64,000 bases of DNA from Palaemon carinicauda (GCF_036898095.1 NC_090763.1:63933706-63997705); one strand, 5' to 3'; counted from the stretch's first letter, positions 31,101 through 41,296 are shown. Notes: a model not told the origin generated them from the letters alone. Numbers and translations are program-made.

Positions 31101-31717
31101 CTCTGGGTTAAAGCGGCTGAAACACAACATTTAACGGGAGTGTTGTAAAGACGTTTGTCGTCAAGAACCTCTCGACTAGTACCATTACGACGCTTGGCGT
31201 CAAGGTGTGAAGTTTTATGACGCTCAAGATCCAGGCACGCTACTCTCTTGTTGTCTGTAGACTAATAAACTTGCAATTGCGAAGAGAGTTTCTGTTGCAT
31301 ATCTTGCATCATATTAAAATTAGGGTCAACTTGTTGTGGTACAGGAGATGTCACGTCTACCACAAGCTCGCTTTCTACGCCGTTTAAAGAACGCGCAGAG
31401 CGTCCAGAGGATGATAACCAGTCTGACAGTGGAGGAGGAGCATGAACCTAGGCCATGCCAGGCTCAGACAACTGTCCTGCAACTGGGTGAGTTGGACGTA
31501 TCTTGACAGTTGCCGATGTCTTTAAAGGAAGTTTGGCAGGAGAGCTTTCTTTGGTAGAATGAAAAACTCTCAGGACTGCTTCAAATACTACAACCAGGAG
31601 CTTGCGGTGTCATGATAGAACACTGATTGACCGTGTCCATCTTCCTCTTCAGAGGTCTGGAAGCTTGACGCCAGCCCCGTCTGGGCGCTGCGTCATCCGA
31701 AGATGACAAAAACACTT
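31101..31717. other. Unassigned DIRS-C sequence
   Basis: I see no recognisable coding region. It contains scattered GACGCTC/GGCGTC words like the arrays, and its right end (CACTTTTACCTCACCTTTCC) aligns with B at 19737, so it belongs to the block that in B lies upstream of gag. Confidence 0.45.
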
Positions 31718-31906
31718 TTACCTCACCTTTCCTATGATGAAGGCGAGCGTCCTGGGAAGCGTCAACAGGTATGCTCGAGAGGACGTCTGCTTGAGAGCTA
31801 AAGCCTCTCGTTTCCTTTCGTCGTTCGACATTCCTTCTCCCAGGTGTTGGGGAGCTTGGAAAAGGTCTATGGTTAGAAGAATGACAGGTCCTAGCAGACG
31901 CACCAT
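31718..31906 (-). pseudogene. DIRS-C segment matching B 19743-19961
   Basis: A short open piece with VRLLGPVILLTIDLFQAPQ and later SSRAYLLTLPRT, similar to B. I do not recognise the domain. The segment between about 31823 and 31906 is repeated by the 298-bp duplication. Confidence 0.4.
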
Positions 31907-32358
31907 CTATTTGAGGGGTGGTGCTTAGGCCGAAACAAAAATCCCAAAACTGGACAACTTCCTCCTATACACAACCTCAGGTATTGCTTGAAGTTCGGAT
32001 GGATGAGGATGTGGAAGTAAGTATCCTGGTGGTCTAAAGAGACCATCCAGTCGTCCTTTCGTCGTTCGACATTCCTTCTCCCAGGGGTTGGGGAGCTTGG
32101 AAGAGGTCTATGGTTAGACCGTTCGACATTCCTTCTCCCAGGTGTTGGGGAGCTTGGAAAAGGTCTATGGTTAGAAGAACGACAGGTCCTAGCAGACGCA
32201 CCATCTATTTGAGGGGTGGTGCTTAGGCTGAAACAAAAAGCCCAAAACTGGACAACTTCCTCCTATACACAACCTCAGGTATTGCTTGAAGTTCGGATGG
32301 ATGAGGATGTGGAAGTAAGCATCCTGGTGGTCTAAAGAGACCATCCAGTCGTCCTTTC
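31823..32358. repeat. Direct duplication with 298-bp offset
   Basis: GTTCGACATTCCTTCTCCCA at 31823 recurs at 32121, GTGCTTAGGC at 31921 recurs at 32219, and TCGTCCTTTC at 32051 recurs at 32349; the offset is 298 bp in each case. Only a few substitutions separate the copies (for example AAGTATCCT/AAGCATCCT), so the duplication is recent. A third, short copy of the GTTCGACATTCC...GAGCTTGG unit sits at the junction near 32062-32110. Confidence 0.9.
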
Positions 32359-32450
32359 TTACTGTTGCCAGGACAGATTTCGATGTCTCCATGGAGAACT
32401 TTGTCTTCTGAACGAAGGCGTTGAGAGCACTTACATCCAGGACTGGTCAA
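32189..32450 (-). pseudogene. DIRS-C reverse transcriptase fragment
   Basis: VRKDDWMVSLDHQDAYFHIL, followed by IHPNFKQYLRL, is the RT region around motif A, with the Asp in SLDHQDAYFH. The rest of RT, including YLDD, is absent; downstream on the minus strand the sequence runs into the duplicated segment and the segment shared with B 19743-19961. Confidence 0.65.
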
Positions 32451-32660
32451 TAGCCTCCTTCTCCAATAAGAGAGACATTTGATGTTGCATAGCCTGTCTC
32501 TTTGGCTCCTTTCTGTATCTGGCAGAGAGGTCTATCGGAGTTACTATTAAAGGAAGTTTCACTAGGAAAAAGATTTTGCATCCCTCATTTAGAAATAGTG
32601 CGGACCAAAGGTCTGCTCCTCTCCTCTCCCAGGCTCGCCAGAAGTTGTTTAGTCTGGTTC

Positions 32661-33480
32661 CTACTGTTGTCTGTGCGGTTTAGAGAAAAAAGTAGGTAAA
32701 ACCTTCCTTGCTGTTTTAGACACCAAATCCTGTGTGACCTTTTGGGCTAAAGCGGAAGAGACCTTTTTGACCAACTCTTGAGGAAGAGGAGGGGAAGAAA
32801 AAAGGGGGGTGCGTACCTCAATTCTGATTTCTGAATGGGTGTAACCCCAATGGACAGAAAAGAACACATTTGGGCTCTTTTCTCAAAGACCCCCGCTGAG
32901 AAAAGGGCTGCTAACTCATTGGAACTGTCCTTTAAGGTTTTATCCATGCCTGACATAATGAGACTGAGACTATCAGTGTCCACATCCTTCAAGGCAGAAA
33001 CCTTCTTCCCCAAGGCTTCCAGAGTCCAGTCAAGGAAATTGAATACTTCGAAAGCTCTGAAGACGCCTTTGAGAGGATGATCAAGCTCTGACGTTGACCA
33101 GAGTATTTTGGTCCTTCTCATGGCCATCCGACGCGGAGCATCTACTAGACTCGAAAAGTCTCCTTGGGCAGAGCTAGGAACTCCCAAACTGAGAACTTCT
33201 CCCATCTCGTACCAAACACTAGATCTGGAGGACAATCTAGCCGAGGGAAAAGGGAAAAACAGTATTACCCTGGTTATTCTTGGATTGCATCCAGTCTCCC
33301 ATCATCCTCAAGACTCTTTTAGATGATCGAGACCGCACCATCTTTGTAAACAGAGACTCCTTCGACGCCTTCCCTAGCGTAAACTCTGAAGGCGGGGAGC
33401 GAGGAGCAACAGGCACAAAATAATTCGGAAACTCTTCAGTAAAAACTCTCATGAGTTTCTAAAAGTCAACCGAAGGATGA
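32661..33480 (-). pseudogene. DIRS-C gag-like pieces
   Basis: The longest frame, 33235-32747, has 162 codons (DHPLKGVFRAFEVFNFLDWT). 33452-33237 (APRSPPSEFTLGKASKESLF) and 32867-32661 (QDLVSKTARKVLPTFF) flank it in other frames. The order agrees with DIRS-B 18803-17820. Structural protein by position only. Confidence 0.55.
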
Positions 33481-33779
33481 AGGATCTCAGGATCTCCTCC
33501 TATGAGAATTTATCTAAAAGATAAGTAGGGGAAAGGAGATCGTTGATCCCTTCCTCCTACAAGTCTCTAAATGGGGTAGAGACGTCTTGTTTCCTAGGAG
33601 TCAACTCCTTAAGGTCCTGAATTCTGGCTTCAATGGGTCCAAGATCATTACTTACTTTTACTTAATTTAAGGGGTTTATTTCTAGCCCTCCATCAGACAC
33701 TAAAAGTTTGTTCAGGCGGGCCTTGGTGTGTAAAAATAATTTCTTTCCAGTTAATATTTTTCTCTCTATCTTCTTTATG

Positions 33780-34680
33780 GAGCCTGGCGTAACGATGTTC
33801 CAATGCCAGACGCTCGCGGTCATTACGATCGGAACTAAGACGTTCGCGATCTCGACCATCCAGTCGCTCAACTGGTGTAATCACGACGTCCGAGTCTTGA
33901 TGCTCGATGTCGCGTCTAACTGCTTGACGTTCAGCGTCACGTCTAACTCCTTGATGCTCGGCGTCATGCTTGACACTCGACATCAAGTCCAACTGCTGAA
34001 CGCTTGACGCCATACAACTGCTTGACGCTCGGCGTCACGTCTGGAACTGCTTGACGCTCGGCGTCACGTCTGGAACTGCTTGACGCTCGGCGTCACGTCT
34101 GGAACTGCTTGACGCTCGGCGTCACGTCTGGAACTGCTTGACGCTCGGCGTCACGTCTAACTGCTTGACACTCGACATCAAGTCCAACTGCTGGACACTT
34201 GACGCCATGCAACTGCTTGACGCTCGGCGCCACATGACTCTCGGAACAATGACGTTCGCGATTTAGACGCTCGGACCTATGCTTGATACTCGGCGTCACG
34301 TCCAACTGCTTGACGCTCGATGTCACATAACTGCTCGATGCTCAGCGTCATGTCTAACTGCTTGACACTCGGCATCAAGTCCAACTGCTGGACGTTTGAC
34401 GCCATGCAACTGCTTGACGCTCGGAACAATGATGCTCACGATTTAGAGTGTTCGCTCATCCAACAAGAGAGACAAAGAAGTTGCAATCAGTTTCAAACAT
34501 CGAGTCAAACTCTTACAGCATCGTTAGTAGCTTGCCGTCCAATGCTCTGACGCTCGGCGTTATGTGTCATGACTTCCAGCTACTCGACGCTTGGCGTGAT
34601 GTAGTCCATTCCTTAACGCCCGGCGTCCTTCTTGACGCTAGCGTTATGGTGTTAAGAATCTAAAACGCTTGACGTCATGA
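33780..34680. repeat. Minisatellite array in DIRS-C, 29-bp and variant units
   Basis: At 34021-34165 the unit CTTGACGCTCGGCGTCACGT plus CTGGAACTG (29 bp) is repeated almost exactly about five times. Around it, looser units (CTTGACACTCGACATCAAGT, CCAACTGCTGGACACTTGAC) extend the array to ~900 bp. Minus-strand frames give RDAERQAV-type peptides. It is the positional counterpart of the B array at 18810-19650 with a different unit. Confidence 0.85.
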
Positions 34681-34760
34681 CGAGCAACTCTCTTCTTGTC
34701 TAGGAGGAAGGGAAAAACGTAAGATGCCAGCCCTGTGTGTGAGCTCTAGTGGAAGAGGAG

Positions 34761-35290
34761 GTATGGGTACTCCATGTTCTTGAAGAATTTTATTTCATGT
34801 ATAAATAATCAGTCTTATTTTTTTTGGACTATAATTCATTCTTTTGTAAATAAAATTCAAAACTAAAGGCCAACTCTGTGGCCTGTAGGAGTATAACATT
34901 GCGATATTGTATATCAAAAGAAAATATAACCTTATTGCAGACCTGCTTTACAGATATTGACTTTTGTTTGTATATAAAAATCCTAGTGAATAAAAATTAG
35001 CGTTATCACATCTGTTACTTAGATACATAATGTTCTATCTCCCATTAAGGGGAGGGAATATATGAAATATTAATGTCTCTTAACGTTTGTCTAAATTTGT
35101 TCCCCATGAAATTGCTCATCGTATTTTTAATGACATCTTTACTGGGGCAAAGAAACGGCGGGCCTTTTCGGTTTGACTGCTGCAAAAATTATGAAACCAA
35201 AAAAAAAAATTTTCTCCTGTAGTTTTTTATGCTCTTCCCGAAAAGTTAATTTTTTTTTCGAGAAATGAAAAATAAAGTTATGGCAATTTA
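34761..35290. other. AT-rich flank with one arm of an inverted repeat
   Basis: No gene. About 35158-35262 (TTTTCGGTTTGACTGCTGCA, AAAATTATGAAACCAAAA, TTTTTATGCTCTTCCCG) is matched in inverted orientation at 41110-41262, on the far side of the LTR retrotransposon. Confidence 0.6.
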
Positions 35291-35295
35291 AAGGT

Positions 35296-35406
35296 TGTGG
35301 TATCATGTAGTCCCTTGCAGCGTCTGAATAAAGGGCAGTCTCTATCTAGCACCCAAGCCATCAAGTCCTGTCTTTTAATCACTGCAACCTCTTGCATATT
35401 ATATCA
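35296..35406 (+). repeat. 5' LTR, 111 bp
   Basis: Begins TGTGGTATCATG and ends GCATATTATATCA, i.e. TG...CA. Contains AATAAA (about 35327). It is unusually short for an LTR. Its partner is at 40613-40723. Confidence 0.93.
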
Positions 35407-35424
35407 TGGTGGCAGCGTGGTAAC
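35407..35424 (+). promoter_or_regulatory. Probable primer-binding site
   Basis: TGGTGGCAGCGTGGTAAC starts directly after the LTR. The initial TGG would pair with a tRNA CCA end. I cannot name the tRNA from memory. Confidence 0.6.
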
Positions 35425-35934
35425 GCACCCCACGCCATTCCATCAACAAACCCGGACCATAGAGACACTTTACATACCTCTCCTGTCCGTAATAACTGAG
35501 AAGGGGACTCATAATCAGCCTGAGTTTATTACCAGCGGCCGCAGATGACGCCATTTTCACCCAACGGCAACCGGACAAAGACTGTCATACCGGCCCAGAT
35601 AACAAACGTACATAACTTATATCGTCAGGATATGGCATAGAATGGACATTAGTACACCGTGATTACAGTGAGAATAGTGAAGAAAGTTGTGAATAGATTA
35701 CTTACAAGTATTTTGGCCATTGTTATCCACACACTACTTCACAAAATGAGCCAAACAACGACGTACATTCAGCAGTGTAAACAAAACTGAAAACCGTGCC
35801 GACTACCAGTGACAAATTTTTGTAGTGATTCCCATACTCTTATTATATGTCTCTCTTTGTGAACTGTAAACTGTGTTATTAATCCAATCACTATCTATCT
35901 ATTGTGTAACACCCTCTCAAAACCAAATCCAATC
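35425..35934 (+). other. 5' untranslated region of the LTR retrotransposon
   Basis: About 510 bp of leader without an open frame of note. The gag-pol ATG is taken at 35935; the frame itself is open from 35902 but through a TTG codon. Confidence 0.6.
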
Positions 35935-38592
35935 ATGGCCCAGCCTAAATGCCCAAGTATGGACTGGGCTCACCAGCCCCTGGCCGAGTCGTTTCGTGCA
36001 TTCAAGGCGCACATGAACTTATACCTCGAAGAACAGGAAGTCACAGACCCGGGCAAGCAAGCAACTAAAATTAAAATTGCCCTCGGCGATGAGGGCATGA
36101 GGCGTATCTTGGCGAGCGGGCTCACTGAACAGGAGCAACGTGTGCCGCAAAACATATGGAGGCTTATTGAAAGTGAGGTTGATGCAACGGTCAAAATAAA
36201 TTTCCGAGTTCACCGCCTCGAATTTGCAAATACCAAACAGAAACCCGCTGAAACAATCAATCAATTCCTGGCCAGACTCCGTGAAAAAGCGACAAGGTGC
36301 GAGTTTGAAGACAGAGAACTCAACGAACAACTTTTCGAAATGACCATACTACGAACACAATTCGAAGAATTTCGGAAAGAACTCCTAACTAAACCGAAGG
36401 GCTATGCTGTGAGCAACGTTCTAGAGAGAGGTCGGGAATACGAGGCCTTTGCGGCCTCCACGGCATCATTACGCTCCATACAGATGAGCTCTGAGAACAC
36501 AAGTACAAGCCATACCAACGTGGATGCAATTCTAAGGGAAAGCAACGAGCCACGGAACAAACTACAAACCACGGACAACCCCTGCTGGAACTGTGGGCTT
36601 AGCCATCCCATAAGGTCATGCCCCGCTTACAATGACAGATGCAGTGGTTGTGGCATCAAGGGGCACTGGAAAACGATGTGCCGCAAAACTGATGGAGGCA
36701 GAACAATGCCAGGAGACAGCATACAGCAGACACAACGTCAGAGCAAGACAAGAGGGCGCTCCTATCGACGGCCGAATCGGGCTCCTAACCACAGGCAACA
36801 CGAAGACATGGTTAATGAAAACCTTAACCTTGATGAAGAAATAGATTATATGCCAAACTTTGACATGATAACGATATCCGACATAGGAGTAGCACCGAAA
36901 CGAGAAGCATTCTCAAAGCTCATGGTCAAGCATGAAAACCCCCCAGCCTATGGGCCCCTGAAACTCAAAATCGACATGGGTTCCGGTGACAATACGCTGC
37001 CCTTGCGGACATACAAGCAAATGTTTCGTGATGCACCCACCAGCCTCGTACTATCCCCAGAACCGTCAGTAAGACTAAGATCATACAGTGGTGACAATAT
37101 TCCCTGCCTAGGGTCACTAATGCTCAGCGTCCGCAAACTCAGCAACCCAGCATTCTCGCAAGAAAAGTTCTTCATGGTCGATGCGTCTGGTCCAGCCATA
37201 CTTGGCCTTCCCTTGTGCCAAAAACTCGGTATTGTGGATATCAATGTCAACGACGTTACTGGAATACCTGAGCAACCAAGCCAACAAGGCCCTATTAGGT
37301 CAGTCGAACAACTAAAAGCGCAATTCCCAGCACAGTTTGACTGTATCGGCAAACTAAAAGAGCCCACGATGTTCCACCTCAAGGATGACGCGATACCTTT
37401 CTGTGATCCGCCCCGTAAGGTGAGTATCCACCTGAAGCCCCGCATCAAGTCCGAGCTTGACACTATGGAGAAAGAGGGGGTTATCAGACACGTAACGGAA
37501 CACACAGACTGGTGTAGCAGCCTTGTGTATGTCACAAAACCCGATGGAAGCCTACGGATCTGCCTGGACCCCAAGCGGCTCAACCAAAACCTCAAAAGAT
37601 GTCCCCACAAGATTCCCACTCTAGAAGAGATCAACCCGGTATTCTCCAAAGCAAAAGTGTTCTCCAAGCTAGACGCCAAAGCAGGCTACTGGAGTATACC
37701 GCTACACGAGGACTCACAACTACTGACAACGTTCCGAACACCACACGGCCGGTATTGTTGGACAAGGTTACCATTCGGGCTATATGTAAGCCAGGACGTA
37801 TTTCAAGCCAGGATGGACTCCATCATCGAGAATCTCCCAGGTGTTGTTGGCATCGCTGATGACGTGACAATATGTGGGAAAGACCAGTCGGAACACGACA
37901 AAAACCTGATAGGGTTCATGCAACGTGCAGCCCAACACAGGCTCAGCCTAAACTCAAAGAAATGCTCCATTTCAAAACCAGAAATCGAGTTTTTCGGAAC
38001 ACGCTATACCAGCAAGGGCATGATGCCAGACCCGTCAAAGGTACACGACCTGCATAACATGCCGTCACCCTCCAATAAAGAGGAACTACAGAGATTCCTA
38101 GGAGTAATGACTTACCTCAGCCCCTATGTACCACATTACTCAGCTCAGTCACAAAGACTTCGAGATCTGGTCAAGGAAGATGTGCCCTTCCAATGGGAAG
38201 AAGACCATGAATCCACCTATCAACACCTGAAACACCAAATAGCGCCATCAAGCACGCTGTCTTACTATGACCCAACTCGACCCGTGGCTCTTGAAGTCGA
38301 TGCATCGCAAAAAGGCCTCTGGGCGGCCCTCATCCAAGACGGGAAGGTAATAGCCTTCGCCAGCAAAGCCCTGACACCAACGCAGGCAAATTACAGCAAT
38401 ATCGAGCGAGAGGCCCTTGGCCTAGTACACGGCGTGCAACGATTCCATACCTACCTATACGGAAGAGACTTCGAAGCTGTCACTGACCACAAACCCCTCG
38501 TTAATATCTGGGAGAAGCCACTGATCAGTGCCCCACCTAGACTACAACGTCTCTTCTTGAAACTGCAGGGGTATGACATGAGGGTCAAGTAA
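35935..38592 (+). CDS. Gag-pol, first part: gag, protease, reverse transcriptase, RNase H
   Basis: Starts at ATG 35935 (MAQPKCPSMDW). Gag is followed by two zinc knuckles at about 36582-36690, C-X2-C-X3-H-X4-C and C-X2-C-X4-H-X4-C. Protease: IDMGSGDNTLP near 36969, an Asp-x-Gly motif. RT: FSKLDAKAGYWSI (motif A Asp) and GIADDVTI with catalytic Asp-Asp at 37858-37863, the usual first residue of the box being Ala. RNase H: LEVDASQKG, NIEREALG and AVTDHKPL. The frame ends at a TAA at 38590-38592 before the end of the RNase H/connection region, and the same frame reopens immediately after, so this is a single nonsense change or a readthrough site. Gag and pol share one frame with no frameshift site. 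Confidence 0.92.
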   Translation: MAQPKCPSMDWAHQPLAESFRAFKAHMNLYLEEQEVTDPGKQATKIKIALGDEGMRRILASGLTEQEQRVPQNIWRLIESEVDATVKINFRVHRLEFANTKQKPAETINQFLARLREKATRCEFEDRELNEQLFEMTILRTQFEEFRKELLTKPKGYAVSNVLERGREYEAFAASTASLRSIQMSSENTSTSHTNVDAILRESNEPRNKLQTTDNPCWNCGLSHPIRSCPAYNDRCSGCGIKGHWKTMCRKTDGGRTMPGDSIQQTQRQSKTRGRSYRRPNRAPNHRQHEDMVNENLNLDEEIDYMPNFDMITISDIGVAPKREAFSKLMVKHENPPAYGPLKLKIDMGSGDNTLPLRTYKQMFRDAPTSLVLSPEPSVRLRSYSGDNIPCLGSLMLSVRKLSNPAFSQEKFFMVDASGPAILGLPLCQKLGIVDINVNDVTGIPEQPSQQGPIRSVEQLKAQFPAQFDCIGKLKEPTMFHLKDDAIPFCDPPRKVSIHLKPRIKSELDTMEKEGVIRHVTEHTDWCSSLVYVTKPDGSLRICLDPKRLNQNLKRCPHKIPTLEEINPVFSKAKVFSKLDAKAGYWSIPLHEDSQLLTTFRTPHGRYCWTRLPFGLYVSQDVFQARMDSIIENLPGVVGIADDVTICGKDQSEHDKNLIGFMQRAAQHRLSLNSKKCSISKPEIEFFGTRYTSKGMMPDPSKVHDLHNMPSPSNKEELQRFLGVMTYLSPYVPHYSAQSQRLRDLVKEDVPFQWEEDHESTYQHLKHQIAPSSTLSYYDPTRPVALEVDASQKGLWAALIQDGKVIAFASKALTPTQANYSNIEREALGLVHGVQRFHTYLYGRDFEAVTDHKPLVNIWEKPLISAPPRLQRLFLKLQGYDMRVK

Positions 38593-40086
38593 AAGGAAGG
38601 ACGAACCCTTGTACTCTCCGACGCCCTATCGCGCCTTCCTAACCCACAAAATGACAAGGAAATCCCTTTGGACACACGAGTGGACGGACTGGAACTAGAT
38701 GACATCGATGTGATATCAGTTGCACTCATAAAATTTGGTCCCCAGATTTTGGAAGAGGTCCCCCATAGGTCTGACACCGACCCAGTACTGCGCACTCTCA
38801 AGCATACTATCATCGAGGGTTGGCCTACCTCAGTAAAAGGCTGTCACCCCGATATCCGCCAGTTTTTCCCATACAGAGAATGCCTTGCCGTGGAAGACGG
38901 AGTCATATTCAAAGGGCGACAAGTTATCATCCCCAAAGAGGTCAGAGGCCAGATACTGGACCAGCTCCACCGGTCCCACCAAGGGATCACAAAAACACAA
39001 GCCCTGGCACGGGAGTATGTATTCTGGCCCAACATCGCAAAGGATATAGAGGACAAGGTCAGGGCATGTGACATATGCCAGAAGTACCAGCCCCAGCAAA
39101 GTCCTAGTGAAACCACGCATCATGACATTCCCCCAATGCCCTGGTTCAAAGTCGCTTCGGACATCTTCCAAATTGGCCACAAGACATATCTGATCACAAC
39201 TGATTATTTCACAAAATTCCCGATAGTCACCGAACTAAAAAACCTGTCATCTGAAAGTGTGGCCAACCACCTCAAATTCCTGTGTTCACTGTTCGGACGC
39301 CCCGAAACCCTGGTCTCAGACAACGGACCTCAATACACGGGAGCAGCCATGAGGGACTTCAAAAAAGCCTGGGGTTTTGAGCACATCACATCAAGCCCAC
39401 ATTACCCTCAGTCCAATGGCCTCGCGGAGCGCGCAGTTAGAACATGCAAGGCGATTATCAAAAAATGCCTTGAGACGGGCGGTGATGTGCATACTGCATT
39501 ACTCCACTTATGGGCCACCCCGATCGACAATAAGACAACCAGCCCCACAGACCTCATGTTTGGTCGCAATGTGACCACTGACCTACCAGGCCGATACGAA
39601 CCACATCTCGCACACACCACGACCCGCAACCACCTCCAGGACCGCCTAGGACCAAATCGGACACAACGGCACTTCACAGACCTCCAACCCGAACAACCAG
39701 TCCGAATATTCGACAAGGCCTGCCACACATGGGTGCCAGGCAGAGTGGTATGTAAGTCAGAAGAACCCCAATCATACATTGTGGAAGCCCAAAACGGAGC
39801 GTGCCTCAGGAGGAACCGGTCCCACATCCATCCGACACCGCTCGCGACAAACACAGAACCGTCCAACACCCGGCAGCAGGCTCCAACATCATCAGCACAG
39901 CCTCCACCACGACCCGCCGATATATCGCTGCCACCACCTAGCGAGACTGAAATAACCCACCAAAGACCTGCAACTAGCGATAACACTACAGACCCGACAG
40001 CGGTGTATACCAAGTCAGGCCAGCTGGTGAAAACCCCATCCAGATATATTGAAAGTAACGCGGTCACATACCGTAAATTCCCATAA
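38593..40086 (+). CDS. Pol, second part: end of RNase H region and integrase
   Basis: In frame with the preceding part. It contains SDALSRLPN just after the stop, then the integrase zinc domain (LHRSHQGITKTQALA, ACDICQKYQP; His-His-Cys-Cys) and the catalytic core. Core residues: Asp in VASDIFQIG (39159), Asp in VSDNGPQYTG (39319-39321) and Glu in GLAERAVR (39427-39429), spaced 35 residues, i.e. DD35E. The C-terminal tail is Pro/Thr/Ser-rich (PPPRPADISLPPPSETEI). No ATG lies at the beginning, so expression requires passing the stop at 38590-38592. Its role would be to insert the cDNA, consistent with the 5-bp duplication. Confidence 0.9.
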   Translation, partial: KEGRTLVLSDALSRLPNPQNDKEIPLDTRVDGLELDDIDVISVALIKFGPQILEEVPHRSDTDPVLRTLKHTIIEGWPTSVKGCHPDIRQFFPYRECLAVEDGVIFKGRQVIIPKEVRGQILDQLHRSHQGITKTQALAREYVFWPNIAKDIEDKVRACDICQKYQPQQSPSETTHHDIPPMPWFKVASDIFQIGHKTYLITTDYFTKFPIVTELKNLSSESVANHLKFLCSLFGRPETLVSDNGPQYTGAAMRDFKKAWGFEHITSSPHYPQSNGLAERAVRTCKAIIKKCLETGGDVHTALLHLWATPIDNKTTSPTDLMFGRNVTTDLPGRYEPHLAHTTTRNHLQDRLGPNRTQRHFTDLQPEQPVRIFDKACHTWVPGRVVCKSEEPQSYIVEAQNGACLRRNRSHIHPTPLATNTEPSNTRQQAPTSSAQPPPRPADISLPPPSETEITHQRPATSDNTTDPTAVYTKSGQLVKTPSRYIESNAVTYRKFP

Positions 40087-40612
40087 AGTGTTAAGTTAAA
40101 TAATAATATACAACCCCCCCCCTCGTTTCATGACCGAAAATTCTGAGAGGTCGTTACCAGAGTTTGAAACTCAAGAAAAGTTATCAGTCTCAGGACTGAT
40201 AAGTGATTCAGAATAATGAATTTTATTTGAAAATTTACGAGTCTCGGACTGGAGAACAGGCTCCATTTCGAACACTGTCGTTACATGTGTATCAGGTTTC
40301 TATTTTGTTTTAATATATTTTGGGTGTTGTTGTTCTTTGCATAAAAAAAAAATTATAATTTGCCTTTTATTTTCATATTTATGACTGCCCTGCTGTAACC
40401 AACACTATTCGGACCAGTCTGCAAAGATAATAGCTATTATGTATATATTACTATCCACAATCACAAATTGTACTATGCATGTTTATTGTGAAGGGATGAA
40501 AACAATGGAATACGTTTGAATATGGAACTTACATCGTTTATCTCTTTGTACTTATATGCCAGATTAGTTATTATGTGTAATCAATTCTTTGTAGCCTATG
40601 TGATAAGGGGGA
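40087..40612 (+). other. 3' non-coding region and polypurine tract
   Basis: About 525 bp with no coding potential. AAGGGGGA at 40605-40612 abuts the 3' LTR and fits the polypurine tract. Confidence 0.65.
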
Positions 40613-40723
40613 TGTGGTATCATGTAGTCCCATGTAGCGTCTGAATAAAGGGCAGTCTCTACCTAGCACCCAAGCCATCAAATCCTGTCTTTTAATCATT
40701 GCAACCTCTTGCATATTATATCA
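40613..40723 (+). repeat. 3' LTR, 111 bp
   Basis: Same ends and length as the 5' LTR. The five differences by eye are in CCCATGTAG, TACCTAG, AAATCC and CATTGC against CCCTTGCAG, TATCTAG, AAGTCC and CACTGC. Followed by AAGGT. Confidence 0.93.
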
Positions 40724-41296
40724 AAGGTGTTTATTTCCTTCCACAAAAATCTTTAAAAAAACATCTTTAGAATTTAGAAATACTTTCAAGTAGCACCTTG
40801 ATTAAGTCTTTATCGTAATGTAAGGATTTATTTGTGATTTACTTTTAGTTTGTGACCTGGGAAGGGTGGTCCGGCTAGCGGTAGTGACCTGGGAAGGGGG
40901 TCTGGGGGCTTGCCCCCGTCTAGGGATAGTGACCTGGGAAAGGGGTCGGGGGGGGGGGGGGGGGCTTCCCCCCCCCAGATAGGGCCTGTGACCTTGGAAC
41001 TACTAGGTTAGGTTAGGTGGGTTTGTTAGTTTGTGTACTGCTTTACAAATCTCAAATGTTTAATAATCATATCTGAGGAAAAAATGAAAGTTCCTTAACA
41101 AATGCATAGGAAATAACCATCTTTGACTGGCCATGACCTTTTTATTTTTAATTTTTGGAAAAAAAATTCCTTTACGGAAAGAGCATAAAAACTGCATTAG
41201 GAAAGTGTATTTTGGTTTCATAGTTTTTGCGGCAGTAAAACCGAAACGATCCGAAACGCCAGCATATATCAATCATAATGAGACTGAATTGTTATG
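40724..41296. other. Right flank with GC-rich repeats and second inverted-repeat arm
   Basis: 40855-41000 has three imperfect copies of a GTGACCTGGGAAGGGG unit and a G run of about 20. 41110-41262 is the inverted counterpart of 35158-35262 (AAAGAGCATAAAAACTGCAT, GGTTTCATAGTTTTTGCGGC). No gene. Confidence 0.55.

Larger units (their letters stand above)
28881..34760 (-). mobile_element. DIRS-C: rearranged second-lineage DIRS element
   Basis: Minus-strand relative of DIRS-B with ICR, recombinase, part of the methyltransferase-like region, a minisatellite block, an RT fragment, gag pieces and a second minisatellite block. RT YLDD and RNase H are absent. The left terminal repeat is cut by the A2 insertion: the sequence right after A2 (TCGCAGCAATCGCCGATTAG) matches B at 14458 (TTCGCAGCAAACGCCGAACA). 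The right boundary is placed where similarity to B stops, near 34750. Confidence 0.7.
35291..40728 (+). mobile_element. Complete Ty3/gypsy-type LTR retrotransposon with AAGGT target duplication
   Basis: The element runs from 35296 to 40723 (5428 bp) between direct repeats AAGGT at 35291-35295 and 40724-40728. It has two 111-bp LTRs, a primer-binding-like TGG sequence right after the 5' LTR, a gag-pol frame and a purine-rich tract before the 3' LTR. There is no envelope gene. Domain order protease, RT, RNase H, integrase defines the Ty3/gypsy superfamily. The LTRs differ at 5 of 111 positions, so insertion is fairly recent but not fresh. A single in-frame stop interrupts pol. Confidence 0.95.

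Noticed and set aside
36948..37679. 243-codon minus frame, and a 219-codon one at 39408-40067
   Set aside because: Antisense shadows of the gag-pol gene of the LTR element.
40947..40967. G run as a possible G-quadruplex regulatory site
   Set aside because: A simple homopolymer of about 20 G; without separated G-tracts or context nothing more can be claimed.
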